Assembly (NCBI RefSeq): GCF_018070565.1
Contig: NZ_JAGPXL010000001.1
Coordinates: 124,001-188,000, forward strand
DNA from: Streptomyces sp. B93
GTDB lineage: Bacteria; Actinomycetota; Actinomycetes; Streptomycetales; Streptomycetaceae
Direction of reading: 5' to 3'
Length of the DNA: 64,000 nt
Each line of letters opens with the position of its first letter. The stretch's first letter is position 1. Made by a program: the position numbers and the translations under genes. The notes below the pieces were generated by a model. It ran no database searches. It was not told the origin of the DNA and saw nothing but the letters and a program-made list of their open reading frames with translations. Positions 28,409 to 34,813 of the stretch are shown here, piece after piece.

Positions 28409-28440
28409 ACCTTCACCTGAAGGTGTGGCGCGGCTAGTGT
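28409..28440 (+). promoter_or_regulatory. Leaderless-type promoter with overlapping inverted repeat
   Basis: TTCACC (28412-28417), a 17-bp spacer and TAGTGT (28435-28440) place transcription start at or next to ATG 28448, and no ribosome binding site precedes the ATG. ACCTTC-ACCT-GAAGGT (28409-28424), a perfect 6-4-6 inverted repeat, covers the -35 and could be an operator. Confidence 0.6.
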
Positions 28441-28447
28441 CAGCACC

Positions 28448-29134
28448 ATGATTGATCACGCTCGTGACCTGGCATCTGTACAAGACGCGACCGATCGGCT
28501 GCTCACCGCAGCCGCCAAGCTGGACGACTCGGCAGTGACGCAACCGTCACGCCTGCCCGGCTGGACCAGGGGCCACGTCCTCGCCCACCTCGCGCGCAAC
28601 GCGGACGCCCTGGTGAACGTGTTGGAGGGGCGTCCCATGTACGCGTCGGCCGAGGCCCGGGACGCCGACATCGAGCGCGACGCGCCCCGCCCGCTCGACG
28701 TCCACCTCGCCGACGTGCGCGAGACCGCGGCCCGCTTCCAGGAGACCGGAGCCGCGCCCGCCGACTGGTCCCGCACGGTCGCGCTGCGCAACGGCGTCAC
28801 CGACGCCGCGGCCCGGGTGCCGTTCCGCCGCTGGGTGGAGGTGGAGCTGCACCACGTGGACCTCGGGACCGGCTACGAGCTGGAGGACGTCCCGGCGGAG
28901 TTCGCGGAGCGGGAGACCGCCTTCCTCGCCGAGCGCTTCACCGGCAACCCCGACGTCCCGGCGGCCCGTCTGACGGACGGCACGCGCGCGTGGACGACGG
29001 GCCGGGCGGCCGAGACCCCCGAGGTGACCGTCACCGGCACGCTCCCCGACCTCCTGGGCTGGCTGGCGGGCCGCCGCGACGGCTCGTCCCTGACGGTGAC
29101 CGACGGCCCGCTGCCGGTGCTGCCCCCGCTGTAG
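28448..29134 (+). CDS. Maleylpyruvate isomerase family mycothiol-dependent enzyme (DinB-like)
   Basis: The 228-residue protein has the N-terminal DinB/MDMPI four-helix domain: LTAAAKLDDSAVTQPSRLPGWTRGHVLAHLARNADAL, with histidines of the HVLAH motif and the later VELHHVDLG forming the probable metal site. A smaller C-terminal domain (VTGTLPDLLGWLAGRR) resembles SCP2/MDMPI C-terminal folds. Members are mycothiol-dependent transferases or isomerases; the substrate cannot be stated. The mRNA is probably leaderless. No aromatic-degradation genes are nearby, so a maleylpyruvate role is not supported by context. Confidence 0.9.
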   Translation: MIDHARDLASVQDATDRLLTAAAKLDDSAVTQPSRLPGWTRGHVLAHLARNADALVNVLEGRPMYASAEARDADIERDAPRPLDVHLADVRETAARFQETGAAPADWSRTVALRNGVTDAAARVPFRRWVEVELHHVDLGTGYELEDVPAEFAERETAFLAERFTGNPDVPAARLTDGTRAWTTGRAAETPEVTVTGTLPDLLGWLAGRRDGSSLTVTDGPLPVLPPL

Positions 29135-29151
29135 CCCCCCCGGGAGGGGGC
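29134..29151 (+). terminator. Short G+C hairpin after the MDMPI-like gene
   Basis: GCCCCC and GGGGGC pair around CCGGGA directly at the stop codon. The stem is short, so it is only a probable terminator. Confidence 0.45.
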
Positions 29152-29186
29152 GCGGGGAACCGCGCGCACGGCATAGGCTGACGGAC

Positions 29187-29843
29187 ATGACGTACAGCGG
29201 AGCGGTGAAGGTCGGCGGCCCGGCCGATGTGCACGAGCTGCGGGACCTGATGATCACGAAGATCGCGGTCGGCCCGATGGACAACAACGCCTATCTGCTG
29301 CGCTGCCGGGCCACGGACGAGCAGCTGCTGATCGACGCGGCGAACGACGCGGACGCGCTGCTGGGCATGATCGGTGACGACGGCATCGCGTCCGTCGTCA
29401 CCACCCACCAGCACGGCGACCACTGGCAGGCGCTCGCCGCCGTGGTCGCCGCCACCGGCGCCCGCACCTACGCGGGCCGTGACGACGCCGACGGCATCCC
29501 GGTGCCGACCGATGTCCCGGTCGACGACGGCGACACCATCCGGGTGGGTCATGTGGAGCTGACCGCGCGTCATCTGGTCGGCCACACCCCGGGCTCGATC
29601 GCCCTCGTCTACGACGACCCCCATGGCCACCCTCATGTGTTCACCGGGGACTGCCTCTTCCCGGGAGGTGTGGGCAACACCCGCAAGGACCCCAAGGCGT
29701 TCGCCAGTCTCATCCATGACGTCGAGACCAAGATCTTCGACGTGCTCCCGGACGAGACCTGGGTCTACCCCGGCCACGGGAACGACACCACGCTGGGCGC
29801 CGAGCGGCCACAGCTCCCCGCGTGGCACGCGCGCGGGTGGTGA
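29187..29843 (+). CDS. Metallo-beta-lactamase fold hydrolase
   Basis: The 218-residue protein has the MBL zinc motif THQHGDHWQ (HxHxDH form, ~72-80), preceded by NAYLLRC and an LLIDAAND strand, then HLVGHTPGSIALVY with a metal histidine, GDCLFPGGVGNT with the bridging aspartate and WVYPGHGNDTTLG with the last histidine. The layout resembles glyoxalase II-like hydrolases that cleave thioesters such as S-lactoyl-thiols. TAGGCT at 29174-29179, 7 nt before ATG, suggests a leaderless transcript. It is a single-gene unit, convergent with aroQ. Confidence 0.93.
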   Translation: MTYSGAVKVGGPADVHELRDLMITKIAVGPMDNNAYLLRCRATDEQLLIDAANDADALLGMIGDDGIASVVTTHQHGDHWQALAAVVAATGARTYAGRDDADGIPVPTDVPVDDGDTIRVGHVELTARHLVGHTPGSIALVYDDPHGHPHVFTGDCLFPGGVGNTRKDPKAFASLIHDVETKIFDVLPDETWVYPGHGNDTTLGAERPQLPAWHARGW

Positions 29844-29983
29844 ACGGAGGGCGCGCATCGCGCCACGCGCGCCCCGTGTGAAAGCAGTGCACAGACCGGC
29901 GCGCCACGCGCACTCCCCGACATAAGTCGTTGCGCGGTCAACTGGGATCAGCCCCGCGCGGGACGACGGCACCCGCGCGGTAC

Positions 29984-30024
29984 GGGCCGCCGGTCCCTCA
30001 TACCCCGCCCTCGACCGGCGGCCC
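29984..30024 (-). terminator. Hairpin after aroQ
   Basis: A perfect 12-bp stem, GGGCCGCCGGTC (29984-29995) with GACCGGCGGCCC (30013-30024), has a 17-nt loop and lies 21 bp past the aroQ stop on the minus strand, between the convergent MBL and aroQ genes. Confidence 0.75.
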
Positions 30025-30044
30025 CGGCGCCAGTCGCCGCCCTG

Positions 30045-30518
30045 CTACGCCTGCGCGCGGGCCGCTCCCACCAGCGCCGCGACGCGCTCCACCCCGAACA
30101 CATAGCCCTGCACGCCGCACCCCGCGATGACGCCGTCGGCGCGCAGCGAGACGTAGGAGTGGTGCCGGAACGACTCGCGCTGGTGGATGTTGGAGATGTG
30201 CACCTCCAGCACGGGCATGCCGTCACAGGTGTTCAGCGCGTCCAGGATGGCGACCGAGGTGTGCGAGTACGCACCCGGGTTGATCACGATGCCGCAGTGG
30301 CCCAGCCGTGCCTCGTGGATCCAGTCGACCAGTTCGCCCTCGTGGTTGGACTGCCGGAAGTCCACCGTGCCGCCGTGCGCCGCCGCGGCCTCGGCGCACA
30401 GCGCCTCCACGTCGGCGAGTGTGCCGGAGCCGTAGATCTCGGGCTGGCGCCGGCCGAGGAGGTTCAGGTTCGGCCCGTTGAGGATCATGATCGGGGCGCT
30501 GGCGAGGGTGCGGGGCAC
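30045..30518 (-). CDS. aroQ: 3-dehydroquinate dehydratase, type II
   Basis: The enzyme removes water from 3-dehydroquinate in the shikimate pathway. The 157-residue protein is the flavodoxin-like type II form: [19 protein letters not shown] at the N-terminus (with the catalytic arginine R24 and tyrosine Y29), [30 protein letters not shown] and the histidine-bearing [17 protein letters not shown]. It stands apart from other aro genes here. ATG 30518 is used; the ILNGPN core begins at residue 12, so a start closer to it is possible. Type II is the usual housekeeping form in Streptomyces. Confidence 0.96.
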   Translation of the reverse strand: MPRTLASAPIMILNGPNLNLLGRRQPEIYGSGTLADVEALCAEAAAAHGGTVDFRQSNHEGELVDWIHEARLGHCGIVINPGAYSHTSVAILDALNTCDGMPVLEVHISNIHQRESFRHHSYVSLRADGVIAGCGVQGYVFGVERVAALVGAARAQA

Positions 30519-30604
30519 GGTTCCTCCGGTCCGTCGGGTGGGCGGTCCGCGGGGACCGCTGCTGGCACCCGGTTTATCACGGTGCGCCGTCGCGGAGACC
30601 CTCG

Positions 30605-30610
30605 TATCCT
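30605..30610 (+). promoter_or_regulatory. -10-like TATCCT 6 nt before the S66 peptidase start
   Basis: TATCCT ends 6 nt before ATG 30617 and there is no purine-rich ribosome binding site in between, so a leaderless mRNA is likely. No convincing -35 is seen. Confidence 0.45.
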
Positions 30611-30616
30611 CGCGAA

Positions 30617-31663
30617 ATGATCACACCTGCCTATCCTCCGAAGCCCGCACCCGGTGACCGCATCGCCGTGATCTCGCCCTCCGGCGGCCTGCCCGGCCTC
30701 CTCCCCCTGCCCTACGAGTTGGGCCTGAGGCGGCTGCGCGAGGAGTACGGCCTGGAACCGGTCGAGTACCCGACGACGCGGAGGATGGAGGCCACTCCCC
30801 AGGAGCGGGCCGACGACATCCACGCCGCGTTCGCCGACCCCGAGGTGAAGTCGGTGATCGCGTCGATCGGCGGCTCGGACCAGATCACCGTGCTGCCGCT
30901 GCTCGACCGGGAGCTGATCCGCGCCCATCCGAAGCCGTTCATCGGCATGAGCGACAACACCAACCTGCTGGCGTACCTGTACAACACCGGTATCGTCGGC
31001 TACCACGGCGCGAGTGTGATGGCGGAGCTGGGCCGCCCCGTCGCCATGCACCCACAGACCGCCGACTCCCTGCGGGCGGCGCTGTTCACCTCCGGGGAGT
31101 ACGAGTTGCGGCCCGCCGAGCGCTGGCGCGACACCAGCCGGGACTGGGCCGACCCCGCCACCTTCGACGCGGAGCCAGAGACCCGGCCCGGCACCGGCTG
31201 GACCTGGATGAACGCCGACCAGGTCGTGGAGGGCCGTGGCTGGGGCGGCTGCCTGGAAATCATCGGCTGGCTGCTGATGGCCGACCGCGAAATCTCCCAC
31301 GACCTGTCCGACTACGACGGCCAGGTGCTGTTCCTGGAGACCTCCGAGGAGTTGCCGAGCGGCGAGGAGGTCTTCCGTACCCTGCGCGGCATGGGCGAGC
31401 GCGGACTGCTCCGGCGCTTCTCCGCGCTGCTGATGGGCCGCCCCAAGACCTGGGACTTCGCCCGGCCCAACAGCCCCGAGGAGGGGGCGCGTTACGCGGC
31501 CGAGCAGCGCGCCGCCGTACAACGCGCGCTCAAGGCGTACGCCCCCGATCTGCTGACCGTCTTCGACGTGGACCTCGGCCACACCGATCCCCAGCTCGTC
31601 ATCCCCTACGGCGGCACGATCCGCGTCGACGGCTTCGCACGGCGCATCACCGTCACCTACTGA
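30617..31663 (+). CDS. S66 family peptidase (LD-carboxypeptidase/MccF-like)
   Basis: The 348-residue protein is of the S66 family, which includes LD-carboxypeptidases that trim murein tetrapeptides and MccF-type self-immunity enzymes. The N-terminal [16 protein letters not shown] segment and nucleophile S112 in [12 protein letters not shown] are clear; a glutamate in [15 protein letters not shown] and a C-terminal histidine in [16 protein letters not shown] complete the Ser-Glu-His triad. The GMSDNT and GHTDPQ motifs are closer to the MccF-like branch than to LdcA. No signal peptide is present, so it is cytoplasmic. It may recycle peptidoglycan peptides or inactivate peptide-nucleotide antibiotics; context does not decide. 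Confidence 0.9.
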   Translation: MITPAYPPKPAPGDRIAVISPSGGLPGLLPLPYELGLRRLREEYGLEPVEYPTTRRMEATPQERADDIHAAFADPEVKSVIASIGGSDQITVLPLLDRELIRAHPKPFIGMSDNTNLLAYLYNTGIVGYHGASVMAELGRPVAMHPQTADSLRAALFTSGEYELRPAERWRDTSRDWADPATFDAEPETRPGTGWTWMNADQVVEGRGWGGCLEIIGWLLMADREISHDLSDYDGQVLFLETSEELPSGEEVFRTLRGMGERGLLRRFSALLMGRPKTWDFARPNSPEEGARYAAEQRAAVQRALKAYAPDLLTVFDVDLGHTDPQLVIPYGGTIRVDGFARRITVTY

Positions 31664-31723
31664 CGCGGACCGCACCCCTGTGCGCCCCCGTAACCCGTGG
31701 TCACTCTGGGTAGTTGACGCGGC

Positions 31724-33049
31724 ATGCACGACGTACAGACCGTGAAGACCCCGGGCATGCTGCGCATCGCCACCGCCGCGCTCGCCGGAACCGCCATCGA
31801 GTTCTACGACTTCTTCGTGTACGGGACCGCGGCGGCGCTGGTGCTGGGGCCGCTGTTCTTCCCGACGTTCTCACCGGTGGCCGGGACGCTGGCGGCCTTC
31901 GGCACGTTCGGCGTGGGTTTCTTCGCCCGGCCGCTGGGTTCGGTGCTGTTCGGTCACATCGGGGACCGGCACGGACGACGGCCGGTGCTGGTGATCTCGC
32001 TGCTGCTGACCGGCGCCTCGACGGTCGCGGTCGGCTGCGTACCGACGTTCGACACGATCGGGGTGGCCGCCCCGGTGCTCCTGCTCGTCCTGCGCTTCCT
32101 CCAGGGGCTGGGACTCGGCGGCGAGTGGGGCGGGGCCGTACTGCTGACCGCCGAGCACGCGCCCGCCCGGCACCGCGGACTGTGGTCGAGCTTCCCGCAG
32201 GTCGGCCCCGCGGTGGGCTTCCTGCTCGCCAACGGCGTGATGCTGGCCCTCTCGGCGACGCTCACCGAAGCGCAGTTCGACCAGTGGGGATGGCGGGTGC
32301 CGTTCTGGGTGGCCGGGGCGCTGGCCGTGCTGGGCCTCTGGCTGCGGTCCTCGCTCACCGAGAGTCCCCGCTTCCTGGAGATCGACGACCACGCGCGCGT
32401 GCCGCTCGTCGAGGTGGTCCGCGACCACTGGCGCCTGGTCCTGCTGACCGCCGGGGCCCTCTCCGTCGGCTACGCGATCTTCTACGCCGTGACCACCTGG
32501 TCCCTCGCCTACGCGACGGAACGGCTCGGGGTGAGCCGTACCGTCATGCTGTCCTGCGTCATGGCGGTCGTGGTGGTGAAGGGGGCGCTCACCCCGCTGA
32601 TGGCCGTCCTCGGCGACCGGTACGGGCGGCGGCCGCTCTGTCTGATCGGGTGCTCGGCCGCCGCCGTGTGGATGTTCCCGATGGTGGCGCTGCTCGCCAC
32701 CGGAGCGCCGCTGTTGATGTTCACCGGGTTCCTGGGCGCGATGCTCGCCTTCATCACGATGTTCGCCGTGATCGCCGCCTATCTGCCGGAGCTGTACGAG
32801 CCACGGGTGCGCTGCACGGGCGCCGCGGTCGGCTACAACCTCGGCGGGGTCCTCGGCGGCGCCCTCACCCCGATCGTGGCCACCGCGCTCGCGGACCAGG
32901 GCGGCCGGGTCCCCTGGGGCGTGGCCGCCTATCTGACCGGCATCGCGCTGCTCAGCCTGACCTGTTTCGCCCTGCTCCCGGACACCCGCCCGGCGCGGGT
33001 CCCGGCGACGGAGCCGGACAGGGCCGTGGAGGCGACGACCGGCCGGTGA
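31724..33049 (+). CDS. MFS transporter, metabolite:proton symporter (MHS) family
   Basis: The 441-residue protein has about 12 hydrophobic helices. The first helix region ALAGTAIEFYDFFVYGTAAALV and the loop GHIGDRHGRRPVL are hallmarks of the MHS branch (shikimate/proline-betaine/alpha-ketoglutarate symporters), as is GLGLGGEWGGAVLLTAEHAPARHRG; a second DRYGRRP loop lies between helices 8 and 9. It should import an organic acid or osmolyte with protons across the cytoplasmic membrane. It has its own short upstream gap and no enzyme partner; the substrate is unknown. Confidence 0.93.
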   Translation: MHDVQTVKTPGMLRIATAALAGTAIEFYDFFVYGTAAALVLGPLFFPTFSPVAGTLAAFGTFGVGFFARPLGSVLFGHIGDRHGRRPVLVISLLLTGASTVAVGCVPTFDTIGVAAPVLLLVLRFLQGLGLGGEWGGAVLLTAEHAPARHRGLWSSFPQVGPAVGFLLANGVMLALSATLTEAQFDQWGWRVPFWVAGALAVLGLWLRSSLTESPRFLEIDDHARVPLVEVVRDHWRLVLLTAGALSVGYAIFYAVTTWSLAYATERLGVSRTVMLSCVMAVVVVKGALTPLMAVLGDRYGRRPLCLIGCSAAAVWMFPMVALLATGAPLLMFTGFLGAMLAFITMFAVIAAYLPELYEPRVRCTGAAVGYNLGGVLGGALTPIVATALADQGGRVPWGVAAYLTGIALLSLTCFALLPDTRPARVPATEPDRAVEATTGR

Positions 33050-33097
33050 CCGTGCCGTGCGCCCGGGACAGGGGCGGCAGGGTCACCGGGCGCGAGG

Positions 33098-33400
33098 CTA
33101 CTTCAGCTCGCTCGCGTCGAGCAGGTCGCAGTCGGTGTAGCGGGGCTCCCGGCTGCACAGCGCGCCCAGGCGCTGGGCCAGCTTGCTCGTCTCGGGGTCG
33201 TCGCTGTTGCGCATCGCCTCGTCGTACGACTCGAACTCGATCAGCGCGACGTAGCGCCCCGGGGTGTCCCGGTCCTTCAGGAAGATGCGGTGGGTGGGCC
33301 CGCTCTGCTTGCCCGCCAGGCCCTGCCGGGCCTCCTCCAGCAACTGCTCCATCTCCTCGAGCCGCTCGGTCTCGAAGTCGATGATCTGCATGAACTTCAT
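33098..33400 (-). CDS. Small conserved protein, dimeric alpha/beta-barrel-like
   Basis: The 100-residue protein starts at ATG 33400 with a strong GGAGGCAACC site. The pattern MKFMQIIDFETERLEEMEQLLEEARQG, then THRIFLKDRDTPGRYVALIEFESYDEAMRNSDDPETSKLA, is that of small ferredoxin-like alpha/beta-barrel proteins (ABM/EthD-like): beta strand, helix, two strands, helix. No catalytic residues are evident. It lies downstream of the terC terminator and is transcribed alone. I cannot give a specific function. Confidence 0.85.
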   Translation of the reverse strand: MKFMQIIDFETERLEEMEQLLEEARQGLAGKQSGPTHRIFLKDRDTPGRYVALIEFESYDEAMRNSDDPETSKLAQRLGALCSREPRYTDCDLLDASELK

Positions 33401-33455
33401 GGTTGCCTCCGCCGGTCCCAGCGCCCCCGAGGTGGGAAAAGCGCTCGCAACCAAG

Positions 33456-33507
33456 CAAGCACCGGGAGTGGTTGTCGGCAATTCGCCGCGCACACTCCCG
33501 GTGCTTG
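33456..33507 (-). terminator. Strong hairpin after terC
   Basis: A perfect 15-bp stem, CAAGCACCGGGAGTG (33456-33470) with CACTCCCGGTGCTTG (33493-33507), has a 22-nt loop that itself contains CGGC/GCCG pairing. It lies 21 bp past the terC stop and insulates the small gene downstream. Confidence 0.88.
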
Positions 33508-33528
33508 TTGTGCCTACGCAGGACGTGG

Positions 33529-34530
33529 TCAGCCCTTGATGCTGTCCTTCGGAGCGCCTTCGGTCTCCTTGTGCGCCGCCTCGGCCGCGTCCTGCTTCCG
33601 GGAGGCCCACAGGCTGGTGATCGTGGTGACGATCAGGACGGTGCAGATCACGCCGAGCGAGACCGGGATGCTGATCTCGGGGACATGGACGCCCGACTCG
33701 TGCAGAGCGTGCAGGACGAGCTTGACGCCGATGAAGCCGAGGATGATCGACAGGCCGTAGCTCAGGTGGATCAGCTTCCTCAGCAGCCCGCCGATGAGGA
33801 AGTACAGCTGCCGCAGACCCATCAGCGCGAAGGCGTTGGCGGTGAAGACGATGTACGGGTCCTGGGTGAGGCCGAAGATCGCGGGGATCGAGTCGAGCGC
33901 GAACAGGACGTCCGTGGTCCCGATCGCCAGCATCACGACCAGCATCGGGGTCATGACCCGCTTGCCGTTCTGCTGGATCCACAGCTTGGTGCCGTGGTAG
34001 CGGTCGGCCACGCCGAAGCGGCGCTCGGCGGCCTTGAGGAGCCTGTTCTCCTCGTACTCCTCGTCGTGCTCCTCGGCGCGGGCCTCCTGGATGAGCTTCC
34101 AGGCGGTCCAGATGAGGAAGGCGCCGAACAGGTAGAAGACCCAGGAGAAGCTGGCGATGATCGCGGCACCGGCCGCGATGAAGATGGCGCGCAGCACCAG
34201 GGCGATCAGCACACCGACGAGCAGCACCCGCTGCTGGTACTGCGAGGGCACGGCGAACTTCGCCATGATCAGGACGAAGACGAAGAGGTTGTCGACGCTC
34301 AGCGACTTCTCGGTGATGAAGCCCGCGAAGAACTCTCCGGCCGGCTGGCCGCCACCGAAGACGAGCAGGCCGACCCCGAAGAGTCCGGCCAGGACGATCC
34401 AGACGACGGTCCAGATCCCGGCTTCCTTGATCGACACGTCATGGGGCTTGCGCCCGATGAAGAAGTCGACGGCGATCAGGGCGCTCAGGCCCACGATGGT
34501 CAGGACCCACAGGGTCAGGGAAACATCCAC
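33529..34530 (-). CDS. TerC family integral membrane protein
   Basis: This 333-residue protein has about nine hydrophobic helices and the TerC/Alx hallmarks: an acidic residue in helix 1 (VDFFIGRK), FFAGFITEKSLSVDNLFVFVLI in the middle and FALDSIPAIFGLTQDPYIVFTANAFALMGLRQLYF later. Characterised members (Alx, MeeF/MeeY) export manganese and help metalate secreted proteins; the family was first named for tellurite resistance. I chose GTG 34530 (VDVSLTLWVLTIVG), 5 nt from GGAGG; the longer open frame reads into an RNA leader. That leader is a probable manganese riboswitch. Two TerD-domain genes lie upstream. Confidence 0.94.
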   Translation of the reverse strand: MDVSLTLWVLTIVGLSALIAVDFFIGRKPHDVSIKEAGIWTVVWIVLAGLFGVGLLVFGGGQPAGEFFAGFITEKSLSVDNLFVFVLIMAKFAVPSQYQQRVLLVGVLIALVLRAIFIAAGAAIIASFSWVFYLFGAFLIWTAWKLIQEARAEEHDEEYEENRLLKAAERRFGVADRYHGTKLWIQQNGKRVMTPMLVVMLAIGTTDVLFALDSIPAIFGLTQDPYIVFTANAFALMGLRQLYFLIGGLLRKLIHLSYGLSIILGFIGVKLVLHALHESGVHVPEISIPVSLGVICTVLIVTTITSLWASRKQDAAEAAHKETEGAPKDSIKG

Positions 34531-34534
34531 TGCG

Positions 34535-34587
34535 CCTCCGGCAGTACGTAACGGCAAACAGTCAGTCAGCGTCGTCGCTGCCGGAGG
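34535..34587 (-). promoter_or_regulatory. Predicted expression-platform hairpin sequestering the terC ribosome binding site
   Basis: On the minus strand CCTCCGGCAG (34587-34578) is the exact complement of CTGCCGGAGG (34544-34535), which contains the terC ribosome binding site. The two can form a 10-bp helix with a 33-nt loop. The first segment is also the 3' strand of helix P1 of the upstream aptamer, so the two pairings are mutually exclusive. Confidence 0.75.
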
Positions 34588-34701
34588 TCTCTTCCACCCA
34601 GGGTGACCGGTGTGCCCGGCGCCCTTGGGCCGACGCCCCGGGATCTGGCCTGATCCGTATTGACGGGGACGCCGCAAACTGGCAGGGAGTACTCCCCTCC
34701 G
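34582..34701 (-). ncRNA. yybP-ykoY-like manganese riboswitch aptamer upstream of terC
   Basis: On the minus strand the leader begins CGGAGG-GGAGTA and ends AGAGA-CCTCCG, ~120 nt apart. The CGGAGG/CCTCCG pair is a perfect 6-bp P1; the GGGGAGTA and GGAAGAGACC strings beside it resemble the conserved core of the yybP-ykoY family as I remember it, which senses Mn2+ and often precedes TerC-type exporters. The inner part contains several G+C hairpins. I could not fold it or run a covariance model. Confidence 0.75.
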
Positions 34702-34709
34702 TGCCGTCT

Positions 34710-34739
34710 ACAGTAACCCAATCACCAAGGAACGGTAAA
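34710..34739 (-). promoter_or_regulatory. Candidate terC promoter
   Basis: On the minus strand TTTACC (34739-34734), an 18-bp spacer and TACTGT (34715-34710) place the transcript start a few nucleotides before the first P1 strand of the riboswitch, as expected. Confidence 0.55.
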
Positions 34740-34813
34740 GCGGTCGGCAAAAGACATGCCAAAGCCGGAGGTCAGAGCGTTTTACCTGGTCTTGATCCGG
34801 AGGGAGGGGCAGG

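Noticed and set aside
28224-28447. LexA (SOS) box upstream of uvrA
   Set aside because: I looked for GAAC-N4-GTTC-type sites here and before uvrC and found none; a scan with a proper matrix would be decisive.
34531-34677. 49-residue N-terminal extension of TerC
   Set aside because: This segment is better explained as the structured RNA leader; GTG 34530 has GGAGG at ideal spacing and starts just before the first membrane helix.
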